The translations under genes and the position numbers were made by a program. Shown piece by piece: positions 40,737-49,095 of a DNA stretch of 64,000 nucleotides. Position 1 is the stretch's first letter. The number at the start of each line of letters is the position of its first letter. The stretch spans positions 4,464,001 through 4,528,000 of the forward strand of contig NZ_PEBF01000001.1 of assembly GCF_002742625.1 (NCBI RefSeq), read 5' to 3'. The notes under the pieces were generated by a model that made no database searches, was not told the origin of the DNA, and saw only the letters and a list, made by a program, of their open reading frames with translations. The stretch comes from Caulobacter sp. FWC2. GTDB taxonomy: Bacteria; Pseudomonadota; Alphaproteobacteria; Caulobacterales; Caulobacteraceae.

Positions 40737-41228
40737 TTAGTCCTCGACGCTCTCGGCGACGCTGTCGGTCTGGGCCTGGCGGAAGGCCGTCAGGCGCTGG
40801 TTCAGGGCCGGATCCGACAGCGCCAGGATCTGGGCGGCCAGCAGGCCGGCGTTCTTGGCCCCCGCCTCGCCGATCGCCAGGGTGGCCACCGGCACGCCGC
40901 CGGGCATCTGGACGATGGAGAGCAAGGAATCGAGGCCGCTCAGCGCTTTGGACTGCACCGGCACGCCCAGCACCGGCAGGTTGGTCATCGAGGCGGCCAT
41001 GCCCGGCAAATGGGCCGCGCCGCCGGCTCCAGCGATGATCACCTTGTAGCCGGCCGCTTCCGCGCCCGTGGCGAAGTCGAACAGGCGCTGGGGGGTGCGA
41101 TGGGCCGATACAACCTTGGCCTCATAGGCCACGCCCAGAGCGTCCAGCGCGTCAGCCGCGCCCTTCATGGTCGGCCAGTCCGAGCGGCTGCCCATGATGA
41201 TGGCGACGGGCGGCGTGGTCGAAGTCAT
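40737..41228 (-). CDS. purE: N5-carboxyaminoimidazole ribonucleotide mutase
   Basis: 163 residues from ATG 41228; the longer reading to 41300 adds a non-conserved segment. [29 protein letters not shown] and [15 protein letters not shown] are the PurE substrate-binding motifs. It moves the carboxylate of N5-CAIR to C4. In an operon with purK. Confidence 0.96.
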   Translation of the reverse strand: MTSTTPPVAIIMGSRSDWPTMKGAADALDALGVAYEAKVVSAHRTPQRLFDFATGAEAAGYKVIIAGAGGAAHLPGMAASMTNLPVLGVPVQSKALSGLDSLLSIVQMPGGVPVATLAIGEAGAKNAGLLAAQILALSDPALNQRLTAFRQAQTDSVAESVED

Positions 41229-41441
41229 CGGCGTCGTCTCTTTTCGGCGAGCGTCGGAAAGCCGCCCCGTATGCGGGTCCGCCTGCTGCGGCAAGCCCAA
41301 AACGACACAAAACGTTCCGGGGTCGCCTTTAGAGTGGGCGCGTCGATCCGCGCCTGCGGCTTATCGGCGCCCCCGATTGCGTCGAACGGCGTTCCCGTTA
41401 ACCTTAACGCTAGCTGTGCCATAACGATTCCCTGTGAACTC

Positions 41442-42161
41442 ATGAAGATCTCCGGCGCCCGAACCGAACCTTTCGCCGCTATCCGCAAGCGCGCCCTGGC
41501 CCGGGCCGGCGCGCAGGTCGCGGCGCGTGAGGTGACGGCTCCCGACAGCGCCGCCTTCCTGGGCCTGTCGGAAGCCGACATGACCCCGAAGGTCATCGAG
41601 GCGCTGCAGACCCTGATGAGCGAGATCGACGACCTGCGGAACGAGGTCGCCATGCTGAAACTGCGCCTGAACGAGGCGCAGGGCCTGGCCGACATGGACG
41701 TGCTGACGCCGGTGCTGAACCGTCGGGCGTTCCTGCGCGAGATGAAGCGGGTCTCGGCCTTCGCCCAACGCTATGGGTCGCCGGCCAGCGTGGTGTTCTT
41801 CGACCTCGACAACTTCAAGGCCGTCAACGACCGCTTCGGCCACGCCGCCGGCGACGAGGCCCTGAAGGCCGTGGCCAAGCGCTTGCTGGCCAATGTCCGA
41901 GAGAGCGACATCGTGGGCCGCATGGGCGGCGACGAGTTCGCCGTGCTGCTGGCCCAGGCCGACAACGAGACCGCCCTGTCCAAGGCCCAGAGCCTGGCCG
42001 ACGCCGTCCGCTCCGTACCGGTCGAATTCGGCGAGTGGTCGGCCCCGCTGCACATTTCCTACGGCGTGCGCGAGATCCAGCCCGGCGCCGATCCGGAAGA
42101 AGCCCTGGCCGAGGCCGACGCGGCCATGTTCGTCCGCAAGCGCAAGCAAGCCTCCGCTTGA
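41442..42161 (+). CDS. GGDEF diguanylate cyclase
   Basis: 239 residues from ATG 41442; the same frame open back to 40731 overlaps purE and is spurious. Residues about 45-80 form a coiled coil (IEALQTLMSEIDDLRNEVAM). The catalytic domain has FFDLDNFKAVNDRFGH and GRMGGDEFAVLL, with the inhibitory RxxD site (RESD) five residues before GGDEF. It should make cyclic di-GMP and be product-inhibited. No sensory or membrane domain, so dimerisation through the coiled coil probably sets activity. The 213-base gap upstream contains only a purE/cyclase divergent promoter region. Confidence 0.9.
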   Translation: MKISGARTEPFAAIRKRALARAGAQVAAREVTAPDSAAFLGLSEADMTPKVIEALQTLMSEIDDLRNEVAMLKLRLNEAQGLADMDVLTPVLNRRAFLREMKRVSAFAQRYGSPASVVFFDLDNFKAVNDRFGHAAGDEALKAVAKRLLANVRESDIVGRMGGDEFAVLLAQADNETALSKAQSLADAVRSVPVEFGEWSAPLHISYGVREIQPGADPEEALAEADAAMFVRKRKQASA

Positions 42162-42336
42162 GCATCCTCGGGCGCTTCAGCGGTTGAGCAAGGCCGGAGC
42201 CGTTGTCCCTCGCATTTCCCGCCGCTGCGCGCGACAGAACAACCGAAGGTGATGCGACCTTTCGCACCGGGACTCTCGTCGACCGGTCGCGCTAACTGCT
42301 TTTCACGATCTATTAAGCATGGGTGGGTGCGGGCGA

Positions 42337-42699
42337 ATGCAACGTATTTTGATCGCAGAGGACGATCCGGTCCTCTCGATGATCTACCAGATCACCCTCG
42401 CCGAAGCAGGCTTCGATGTCCTGATGTGCCAGGACGGCCAGGAAGCCTTCGAGGCCCTGGAGCAGTTCAAGCCCGACCTGGTTATTACCGACCATTCGAT
42501 GCCGCGCATGAACGGCGGCGAACTGGTCAGCGCCGTACGCAAGGCCCGGCCTGGGGCCGCCACCCTGATGGCTTCGGCGATCGACGGCCGCCTGCTGAAG
42601 GACGACCAGCACGCTGACGCGCGCCTGGAAAAGCCGATCACCCCCGGGCGCCTGCTGCGGGCGGTCCGCGACCTGGAAGCGACCCGGATCGCCGCGTGA
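42337..42699 (+). CDS. Single-domain response regulator
   Basis: 120 residues from ATG 42337 (ATG 42319 also possible). Receiver domain: RILIAEDDPVLSMIY, phosphorylation Asp in DLVITDHSMPRMNGG, conserved Ser/Ala switch in TLMASAI and Lys in LEKPITPG. No output domain, so it works by protein contact like the CheY/DivK group. No kinase is adjacent; the cognate kinase is unknown. The 175-base gap before it shows no further gene. Confidence 0.88.
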   Translation: MQRILIAEDDPVLSMIYQITLAEAGFDVLMCQDGQEAFEALEQFKPDLVITDHSMPRMNGGELVSAVRKARPGAATLMASAIDGRLLKDDQHADARLEKPITPGRLLRAVRDLEATRIAA

Positions 42700-42766
42700 C
42701 GAAACTTTAAGCTGACCGCCCCCCGGCGGCGCTCCTAGGGTGCGCGCCGACTTGGGGGAACGTCGC

Positions 42767-44473
42767 TTGATCACCAGAGCCCTGCTGTGCGCCGCCGCCG
42801 CTGCTTTCGTCGCCACGCCGGCCCTGGCCGCGACGCCGTCCATTGACACCTACCGCCTCGCTCCGGTCATCGAGAACGGCAAGGTCACGGCCCTGTCGGT
42901 GACGATCACCCTGCCCGCCGACGCCGACGGCGAGACACGGTTGCGCGTGCCCCAGGACTGGGGCGGCGGCGAAAAGCTCTGGCGCTTCATCAAGGACCCC
43001 GTCGTCACCGGCGGGACGCTGTCGCGCCCCGACGAGAAGACCTGGACCATCAAGTCCAAGCCTCGCGCGCCCCTGACCGTCCGCTATCGGGTGGTCTCGG
43101 CCTATGACGGCGAGCCGCCGGTCGACAGTCCTAACTACGGCCAGCCGATCGTCGGGCCCGACGGCTTCTATGTGATCGGCCACACCGTCTTCGTGACGCC
43201 CGAGGGCCGCGACGACGACAAGGCGCGCTTTTCCTGGGACCCTGCGGGCTCGGGCCTGGTCTTCGCCTCCGACCTGGAGTCGCTGGGCCGCGAGACGGGA
43301 ACGGTCAACGCCATCAGCGAAAGCGTCGCGGTAGCCTACAAGGACCTCACCCTCCTTCAGCGGGACGCCGCCGGCGCGCCCCTGCGGCTGGCCGTGCGCG
43401 GCAAGTTCGGCTTCACGGACGCAGCCTTCGCCGACATGGCCGCCCAGACCATCACGGCCAGCCGCGCCTTCTGGGGCGACGGCAAGGAGCCCTTCCTGAT
43501 CACCCTGGTCGACCAGGACGGTCCAACCGGCTGGACCTCGTATCGCGGAACGGGGGTGGGCGACGCCTTCGCGGTGATCTCGACCCGCAACGTGGCCCTG
43601 AACGACTACAAGCTGTTCCTGGCCCACGAATATTTCCACACGTGGAATTCCAACCGCATCGGCGGCCTCAAGGACGGGCCCGAGGAGCCTCTGGGCTACT
43701 GGGTCAGCGAGGGTTTCACCGACTACTACGCCCGCAAGCTGTCGCTGCGCTCGGGGTTCGTGGACCTGGAGACCTTCGTCGCCGCCTGGAACGCCGCGCT
43801 GGAGGCCTATGGGACCTCGCCCGGCCGCGCCCTGCCGAACGCCGCGATCGCCGAACGCTTCTGGAACGACAAGGCCGTGCACAAGCTGCCCTACCAGCGC
43901 GGCGCCTTGATCGCACTGCTGCTGGAGACCCGGTTGAAGACCCAAGGGGGCCTGGATCCTGTGATGCTAGCCATGCGCGACTACGCCAAGGGTCGAGACC
44001 CCGCCGAATGGGACCACGCGGCCGCCAACCTGCTGCCGCGCATCGTCAAGGCCCGGACCGGCGTCGACCTGACGCCGGAGATCGAGCGCTGGGTCATCAA
44101 GGGCGAGCCGATCGTCCTGCCGCCCGACGCCTTCGGCGGCTGCCTGACGGTGGAAGGGGTGAGCCGGCCGGAATTCGACGTGGGCTTCGACGCCGACGCC
44201 AGCGCCAAGACCGGCGTGATCACCGGGGTGAAACCTGACGGTCCCGCCTACGCGGCGGGCCTGCGCGACGGCATGAAGCGGCTGGGTCGTCAGGGCGGCA
44301 AGCCCGGGGACAGCTCGGTGGAGATCGCCTACGTCGTCGAGGACGCCGGCGCGCAGCGCACGATCCGCTTCAAGCCCGAAGGCAAGGCGATGCTGGACTT
44401 CCAGCGGGTCGTCATGCCCAAGGACCTGACGCTCGAAGCCCGTGCGGCGTGCGTAAAGGCGGTCGCGGGCTAA
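42767..44473 (+). CDS. M61 family glycyl aminopeptidase, exported
   Basis: 568 residues from TTG 42767, chosen because GGGGGA stands eight bases upstream and the protein then begins with a clean signal peptide (TRALLCAAAAAFVATPALA). A GTG at 42740 would add nine residues. Zinc motif LAHEYFHTWNSNRIGG (HExxH) with Glu in VSEGFTDYY. A C-terminal PDZ-like domain (GVITGVKPDGPAYAAGLRDG) fits the family. It probably trims glycine- or alanine-rich peptides outside the cytoplasm. Confidence 0.88.
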   Translation: MITRALLCAAAAAFVATPALAATPSIDTYRLAPVIENGKVTALSVTITLPADADGETRLRVPQDWGGGEKLWRFIKDPVVTGGTLSRPDEKTWTIKSKPRAPLTVRYRVVSAYDGEPPVDSPNYGQPIVGPDGFYVIGHTVFVTPEGRDDDKARFSWDPAGSGLVFASDLESLGRETGTVNAISESVAVAYKDLTLLQRDAAGAPLRLAVRGKFGFTDAAFADMAAQTITASRAFWGDGKEPFLITLVDQDGPTGWTSYRGTGVGDAFAVISTRNVALNDYKLFLAHEYFHTWNSNRIGGLKDGPEEPLGYWVSEGFTDYYARKLSLRSGFVDLETFVAAWNAALEAYGTSPGRALPNAAIAERFWNDKAVHKLPYQRGALIALLLETRLKTQGGLDPVMLAMRDYAKGRDPAEWDHAAANLLPRIVKARTGVDLTPEIERWVIKGEPIVLPPDAFGGCLTVEGVSRPEFDVGFDADASAKTGVITGVKPDGPAYAAGLRDGMKRLGRQGGKPGDSSVEIAYVVEDAGAQRTIRFKPEGKAMLDFQRVVMPKDLTLEARAACVKAVAG

Positions 44474-44695
44474 TTAAGCAATGATGTCCGGGGTCAGCTG
44501 ATCTTCCAGCCGGCCGATCTCGTCCTTGAGGGCCAGCTTCTTACGCTTCAGGCGGGCGATCTGCAGCATGTCGGGCTGGTAGCGCTCTTGCAGGGCCAGG
44601 ATGGCGTCGTCGAGGTCCTTATGGTCCTCGCGCAGGAGGCCAAGCCGACGTTCGATCGAAATGTCGGTGTCTTCCGACGGATCATCGTCGTTCAT
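44474..44695 (-). CDS. YdcH family (DUF465) small protein
   Basis: 73 residues with the DUF465 helical hairpin: LGLLREDHKDLDDAI and QIARLKRKKLALKDEIGRLE. Its stop abuts the M61 gene stop tail to tail. The family is widespread and of unknown function, often coiled-coil. A second member occurs at 46014-46187. Confidence 0.85.
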   Translation of the reverse strand: MNDDDPSEDTDISIERRLGLLREDHKDLDDAILALQERYQPDMLQIARLKRKKLALKDEIGRLEDQLTPDIIA

Positions 44696-44762
44696 GGACT
44701 TAAATCTCAGGTGGGCCCCAGTAGGGATTTAGATAGCAAAGGCTGACGACCCGTAAAGGCGC

Positions 44763-45224
44763 TCAGCCCGATGTTAATTCAAGCGCCGTCGCCAGCTTTT
44801 CCAGCGCGGCGCGGCGCGGCGGGTCGCCGGACGCTTGAGCGGCGGCGACAAGGCCGTCCAGCAGCGGCGCCGGCGCGTCCGGCGGACCGCTGAGGGCCTC
44901 CAGACTTTCCATGAGAACCCGCTCGCCTTTCAGTTCGACGGCCTTCACGGCGTCGCGCAGGGCCTCCTTGGCGGCGTCGTCGACCGGCGGGCGCGTCGGC
45001 TTCAGCGCCCGGCGCACGCCCCGCAAAGGCGCGCCGACCTCGGCGTCCCAGGCGCGCATCACCTTGGCGGCGTCCTTGAGATCGGCGGTGCGCCCCTCCC
45101 CCGCCATCCACGCCGCCCAAAGCAGGTAGGGCACGTTCTGTCCGTGGGCGTCCTGCAAATTCAGGCACGCCTCCGCGACAGGTTGACGCGCATAGGCCTC
45201 GAGAGCCCAGTCCCACAGCCGCAT
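44763..45224 (-). CDS. TIGR02444 family protein
   Basis: 153 residues. WDWALEAYARQPVAEACLNLQD, HGQNVPYLLWAAWMA and a basic mid-part (RGVRRALK) match the TIGR02444 (DUF2390) family, found mostly in proteobacteria and of unknown role. It starts five bases after the ubiX stop, so the two are co-transcribed; the link to ubiquinone chemistry is only positional. Confidence 0.8.
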   Translation of the reverse strand: MRLWDWALEAYARQPVAEACLNLQDAHGQNVPYLLWAAWMAGEGRTADLKDAAKVMRAWDAEVGAPLRGVRRALKPTRPPVDDAAKEALRDAVKAVELKGERVLMESLEALSGPPDAPAPLLDGLVAAAQASGDPPRRAALEKLATALELTSG

Positions 45225-45229
45225 CGCCG

Positions 45230-45883
45230 TTAACCTTCCTCGCCTTCGGCGCCCTTGCCGGAGAGGGCCTCCCGGATGGTTTCGAGATCCTCGCCCCAGC
45301 GCTTCACGGGCCGCCAGGCGAGGTCGAACAGGTCCAGCACCCGCCCTACCGACTGGTCGACCATCTCGGCGATCGTGGCCGGCTTGGCGTAGAAGGCCGG
45401 CAGCGGCGGGGCGATCACCGCGCCCATCTCGGCCAGCTTGGTCATGGTCCGCAGGTGGCCCAGATGCAGGGGGGTCTCGCGCACCATCAGCACCAGGGTC
45501 CGACGCTCCTTCAGCGTCACGTCGGCGGCCCGCGTCAGCAGCGAGGACGTTACGCCAGTGGCGATTTCGCTCATCGTCCGCACCGAGCAGGGCGCGATGA
45601 CCATCCCCAGCGTCCGGAACGAGCCCGAGGCGACAGCCGCCCCAATGTCGCTCACGCGATGGACAACATCCGCCCGCTCATTGAGCTCGCCGATCGACTG
45701 GCCGGTCTCCTGCTGCAGGGTCAGCACCGCCGATTTCGACACGACGAGGTGGCTCTCGACGCCCAGTTCGCGGCACGCATCCAGGATCCGGACGCCGTAG
45801 ACCACGCCGGAAGCCCCTGAAATTCCAACCACCAGCCTGGGACGCTCATGGGTCCGATCGGCGGTCTTCGGAGCATCGGTCAT
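45230..45883 (-). CDS. ubiX: Flavin prenyltransferase UbiX
   Basis: 217 residues. FMN-binding LVVGISGASGVVYGVRIL, VVSKSAVLTL, IAPCSVRTMSEIATGVTSSL and VLMVRETPLHLGHL are UbiX motifs. It makes prenylated FMN, the cofactor of UbiD, needed for ubiquinone synthesis; ubiD is not in this window. The N-terminal 15 residues are an extra, poorly conserved extension. Confidence 0.95.
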   Translation of the reverse strand: MTDAPKTADRTHERPRLVVGISGASGVVYGVRILDACRELGVESHLVVSKSAVLTLQQETGQSIGELNERADVVHRVSDIGAAVASGSFRTLGMVIAPCSVRTMSEIATGVTSSLLTRAADVTLKERRTLVLMVRETPLHLGHLRTMTKLAEMGAVIAPPLPAFYAKPATIAEMVDQSVGRVLDLFDLAWRPVKRWGEDLETIREALSGKGAEGEEG

Positions 45884-46013
45884 GGTAAATTTTCGTCCGC
45901 CTTGGGAGTGAAATTGGCTACGTCAAGCGCGGCCGCTTGCAATCATATGTGATCTGACAGCGCCGCGCAGCGGGTGTTCACTTTCTTCTCCAACAGCAAT
46001 GGAGCCGAGAGCC

Positions 46014-46187
46014 ATGGCCATCGAATCCCGTATCCGCGAGCTTGGATCCCGTCACGAGGTCCTCGACCGCAAGATCCAGGAGGAGACCAGTCGACCGGGT
46101 AGCGACGGAACGGCGCTTAGAGACCTCAAGCGTCAGAAGCTTCGGCTGAAGGAGGAGATCGAGGGCCTGAGGGCGCGACTTCACTAG
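46014..46187 (+). CDS. YdcH family (DUF465) small protein, second copy
   Basis: 57 residues from ATG 46014 (ATG 45999 lacks a ribosome site). Coiled-coil helix ESRIRELGSRHEVLDRKI and DLKRQKLRLKEEIEGL follow the DUF465 pattern of basic plus acidic heptads. Divergent from ubiX. A strong terminator follows. Confidence 0.78.
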   Translation: MAIESRIRELGSRHEVLDRKIQEETSRPGSDGTALRDLKRQKLRLKEEIEGLRARLH

Positions 46188-46213
46188 CTGCTAAGTGTAG
46201 CAGCCGAAAAACG

Positions 46214-46254
46214 AGAGGCCCCGCTCCAGCACGGAACGGGGCCTCTGCTTTTTT
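46214..46254. terminator. Rho-independent terminator, ydcH/trcR junction
   Basis: AGAGGCCCCG (46214-46223) pairs with CGGGGCCTCT (46237-46246), followed by a T-tract on the plus strand. It ends the ydcH transcript; trcR converges from the other side and the hairpin could also stop its transcript. Confidence 0.85.
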
Positions 46255-46271
46255 CAGCTTGGAAGCGAGGC

Positions 46272-46985
46272 TTAGTCCTCGTCGTCCTCGTCCACGTAAG
46301 CGCCGGCCTTGCCGAACACGTCTTCGGCCTTGAGGTCGCCTCGCTTGGCGCGGAAGTCTTCTTCCTCTTCCTCGACCTCGGGCTCGAACTGGCCGCCTTC
46401 CGAGGCGGGGCGCAGGGTCGGGTCTTCCGGCAGGATGCCCTTCTTCAGGTCGTCCTTGGCCTTCTTCTCGGCGGCCTTCTTGACCAGGGCGTCCAGCTCC
46501 AGCTGGCCGATCAGGCCCAGGGTGACCGGATCGATCGGCTTGATGTTGGCCGCGTTCCAGTGCGTGCGGGCGCGGACCTGCTCGATCGTCGCCTTGGTGG
46601 TGCCGAGGATCTTCGAGATCTGGGCGTCGGTCACTTCCGGGTGGTGGCGCAGGAACCAGGCGATGGCGTCCGGACGGTCCTGACGGCGCGACACCGGGGT
46701 GTAGCGCGGGGCCTTCTTCTGCGGCTTCAGCAGCTCGGCGTGGCGGCTGACCTGGGCCTTCATGCGATAGGCGTCGTTGGCCTGGGCCTTGTCCAGCTCT
46801 TCGCGGGTCAGCTGGCCGTTGCCGATCGGGTCGGCGCCGCGGATGTCGCGCGCCACTTCACCATCGGCGATGCCACGCACTTCCAGCGGGTGCAGGCCGC
46901 AGAAATCGGCGATCTGCTCGAAGCTCAGCGACGTGTTGTCCACCAGCCAGACAGCGGTCGCCTTGGGCATCAGAATGTCGGACAT
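46272..46985 (-). CDS. trcR: DUF1013 protein TrcR
   Basis: 237 residues from ATG 46985. Conserved helix-turn-helix-like segments LSFEQIADFCGLHPLEVRGI and DAQISKILGTTKATIEQVRART, and a very acidic C-terminus (VEEEEEDFRAKRGD), define DUF1013. I recall that the Caulobacter member, TrcR, travels with RNA polymerase and helps control cell-cycle transcription. It is not a classical DNA-binding repressor. A 155-base leader with a GC hairpin lies upstream. Confidence 0.85.
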   Translation of the reverse strand: MSDILMPKATAVWLVDNTSLSFEQIADFCGLHPLEVRGIADGEVARDIRGADPIGNGQLTREELDKAQANDAYRMKAQVSRHAELLKPQKKAPRYTPVSRRQDRPDAIAWFLRHHPEVTDAQISKILGTTKATIEQVRARTHWNAANIKPIDPVTLGLIGQLELDALVKKAAEKKAKDDLKKGILPEDPTLRPASEGGQFEPEVEEEEEDFRAKRGDLKAEDVFGKAGAYVDEDDED

Positions 46986-47007
46986 GCGGTCCTCCAGAAA
47001 TGACGGC

Positions 47008-47027
47008 GCCCGGCCTTTCGGCCGGGC
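47008..47027 (-). promoter_or_regulatory. Perfect hairpin in the trcR leader
   Basis: GCCCGGCC and GGCCGGGC pair perfectly (8 pairs) around a 4-base loop that reads GAAA in the trcR RNA, 22 bases before the start codon. A -10-like GATTATAG lies about 25 bases further upstream. It may control RNA stability or ribosome access. Confidence 0.5.
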
Positions 47028-47140
47028 GGGATGTTGATGAACGCTATAATCCGCTTCTGGAAAAAAGGGAACGGGGATCAAGCAAACGAAAGCAACGTCA
47101 GAGCTTAGGGCCTCAACCTCTCAAATCTTGTCATGGCGCG

Positions 47141-48115
47141 CTAGACCGTCAGCACCACCTTGCCCACGTGCTCGCCAGCCTCAAGATGGGCATGCGCCTT
47201 GGCCGCGTCGGCCAAGGGGAAGGTGGCGTCGATCAGCGGCTTGACCTGTCCCGCCTCGATCCACGGCCAGACCACACGCTCGACCTCGGCGGCCAGGCGG
47301 GCCTTTTCGTCGGCCGAACGGGGCCGCAGGGTCGAGCCGGTGATCACCGCCCGCTTCTGCATAATCTTCATGACTGGCGCCTCCAGGACCGGCCCGCCCA
47401 GGCTGGCGATGTAGACGATGCGTCCGCCCACGTTCAGGGCGTCAAGGTTCTTCTCGAAATAGCTGGCCCCGACCATGTCGAGCACCACGTCGGCGCCGCC
47501 GGCCGCCTTGACGATCGCGGCGAAGTCCTCGGTCTTGGTGTCGATGGCGACGTCGGCGCCCAGGTCCAGAGCCTTGGCCTTCTTGTCGGCGCCGCGTCCG
47601 GTGGCGATGACCTTGGCGCCGGCCGCCTTGGCCATGGCGATGGCGGTTGTTCCGATTCCGGACGTTCCACCGTGAACCAGCAGCGTCTCGCCGGCCTTCA
47701 GGGCGCCATGCTCGAACACATTGGCGAAGACGGTGAAGACGGTTTCCGGCAGGGCCGCGGCGTGGACCAGGTCCAGACCCTTGGGGATCGGCAGGGCATG
47801 ACGCGCGTCGACCACCGCATATTGGGCATAGCCGCCGCCGCCCAGCAGGGCGCAGACCTTGTCGCCGACCTTCCAGCGGCCGGAACCGGTCACCACTTCA
47901 CCCGCGACCTCCAGGCCCAGGGTCTCCGGCGAGCCCGGCGGCGGCGGGTAGAACCCCATGCGTTGCAGCAGATCGGGACGATTCACGCCCGCGGCGGCGA
48001 TCTTGATCAGGATCTGCCCGGCCCCGGCCTCGGGGCGCTGGACTTCCACGGGTTTCAGCGCCTCGGCCGCGCCCTTGCCGCCCTCGATCGCGATCGCGGT
48101 CATCGTTCCGGCCAT
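47141..48115 (-). CDS. NAD(P)H quinone oxidoreductase (zinc-less MDR, PIG3 type)
   Basis: 324 residues from ATG 48115, with AGGGAG seven bases upstream. Quinone-reductase signature AAGVNRPDLLQRMGFYPPPPGSP, nucleotide-binding LLVHGGTSGIGTTAIAMAKA and VVLDMVGASYFEKNL. Zinc-ligand cysteines of alcohol dehydrogenases are absent, as expected. Likely one-electron quinone reduction with NADPH in the cytoplasm. Downstream is the trcR-leader side; upstream DUF1192 is divergent. Confidence 0.88.
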   Translation of the reverse strand: MAGTMTAIAIEGGKGAAEALKPVEVQRPEAGAGQILIKIAAAGVNRPDLLQRMGFYPPPPGSPETLGLEVAGEVVTGSGRWKVGDKVCALLGGGGYAQYAVVDARHALPIPKGLDLVHAAALPETVFTVFANVFEHGALKAGETLLVHGGTSGIGTTAIAMAKAAGAKVIATGRGADKKAKALDLGADVAIDTKTEDFAAIVKAAGGADVVLDMVGASYFEKNLDALNVGGRIVYIASLGGPVLEAPVMKIMQKRAVITGSTLRPRSADEKARLAAEVERVVWPWIEAGQVKPLIDATFPLADAAKAHAHLEAGEHVGKVVLTV

Positions 48116-48190
48116 GCTCGGGCTCCCTCTCATGCTTGCCTTGGACCCTAGGTAGGCGTCAGATGGCTGGCGGAAAAGGGAGAGAAGCCG

Positions 48191-48397
48191 ATGTTCGAAG
48201 AGCCCTCGGAGCCTCGCGCCTTCAACGGACACGCCTTGAGCGAGACGACGCACGAAGATCTGGAGATCTACGGCGTCGCCGAACTGGAGGAGCGCATCGC
48301 GGCCTTGCAGGCCGAAATCGAGCGCACCAAGACCCAGCTCGCCAAGAAAAAGGCCGGGCGCGACGCCGCCAATGCGCTGTTTGGTCGCCTGGACTAA
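48191..48397 (+). CDS. DUF1192 family small protein
   Basis: 68 residues with a GGGAGAGAAG ribosome site. Helix VAELEERIAALQAEIERTK with a short acidic N-terminus matches DUF1192. It lies just before rcdA; whether they share a transcript is unclear because the 184-base gap carries its own promoter. Confidence 0.82.
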   Translation: MFEEPSEPRAFNGHALSETTHEDLEIYGVAELEERIAALQAEIERTKTQLAKKKAGRDAANALFGRLD

Positions 48398-48510
48398 GGC
48401 TTATTTTAAGGTTTCGGTGAGGTTACTGACGTCTTAAGCGGTCAGCCGCCTTCTGACGCTCGTGAGTATGGTCGATCGAAGGGGGTGGGTCGCAACGGGA
48501 CGGCGAGTTC

Positions 48511-48526
48511 TGGCACGGGGGTTGCA
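48511..48526 (+). promoter_or_regulatory. Sigma-54-type promoter upstream of rcdA
   Basis: TGGCACGGGGGTTGCA matches the -24/-12 consensus TGGCACG-N4-TTGCA, with the GG and GC dinucleotides exactly 12 bases apart. Predicted transcription start is near 48538, giving a leader of about 45 bases to the rcdA ATG. Requires an enhancer-binding activator; no activator site is obvious nearby. Confidence 0.55.
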
Positions 48527-48581
48527 CTCCCCTCCGCCAAGCGAGACGTCCTCGCGGCCTTTCGAGGGGCATTGAGTAGCT

Positions 48582-49091
48582 ATGACCGAAGTGAACGCGT
48601 TCGCGGACACGCCTTGGCGCGCTGGAGTGATCCAGGACTTCGCGCGATCGGAACTGTTCGACCGCACGTTCGAGGAAGGCATGCAGCTGGTCGAAGAGAC
48701 CGCCGCCTATCTCGACGGCGCCGGCCGGCATGACAGCAAGATCCTCTCCCGCAACGCCGCCCTGGGCTACGCCACCGAGAGCATGCGCCTGACCACCCGC
48801 CTGATGCAGGTCGCCTCCTGGCTGCTGGTCCAGCGCGCGGTGCGCGAGGGCGAAATGCCGCCGGAAGCCGCCTGCGCGGAAAGCTATCGCCTGGGCGAGG
48901 AGGCGGCGGGCGAACCGCCGGCCATCGAGGAACTGCCCTTCGGCCTGATGAACCTGCTGCAGCGCTCCGAGCGCCTGTACGAGCGGGTCCGCCACCTGGA
49001 CCGCCGCATGTACGTGGAATCACCCAACGAAGAGGCCCCGCGTCCCGTACAGGCTCAGTTCGAACGCCTGGCGGCGGCGTTCGGGGGCTGA
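48582..49091 (+). CDS. rcdA: DUF1465 protein, CtrA degradation adaptor RcdA
   Basis: 169 residues. DUF1465 pattern: FDRTFEEGMQLVEETAAYLD, NAALGYATESMRLTTRLMQ, VASWLLVQRAVREGEM and LLQRSERLYERVRHLDRRM, a three-helix bundle. In Caulobacter RcdA links the ClpXP protease at the pole to CtrA, via CpdR and PopA. C-terminal disordered tail present, as in that family. Its upstream gap holds a strong sigma-54-like promoter; in Caulobacter I recall CtrA control of this gene. Confidence 0.88.
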   Translation: MTEVNAFADTPWRAGVIQDFARSELFDRTFEEGMQLVEETAAYLDGAGRHDSKILSRNAALGYATESMRLTTRLMQVASWLLVQRAVREGEMPPEAACAESYRLGEEAAGEPPAIEELPFGLMNLLQRSERLYERVRHLDRRMYVESPNEEAPRPVQAQFERLAAAFGG

Positions 49092-49095
49092 GCCG

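Noticed and set aside
41397..41412. TTAACC-TTAA upstream of the GGDEF gene as a CtrA site
   Set aside because: The half-sites are two bases apart, not seven, so it does not fit the CtrA box.
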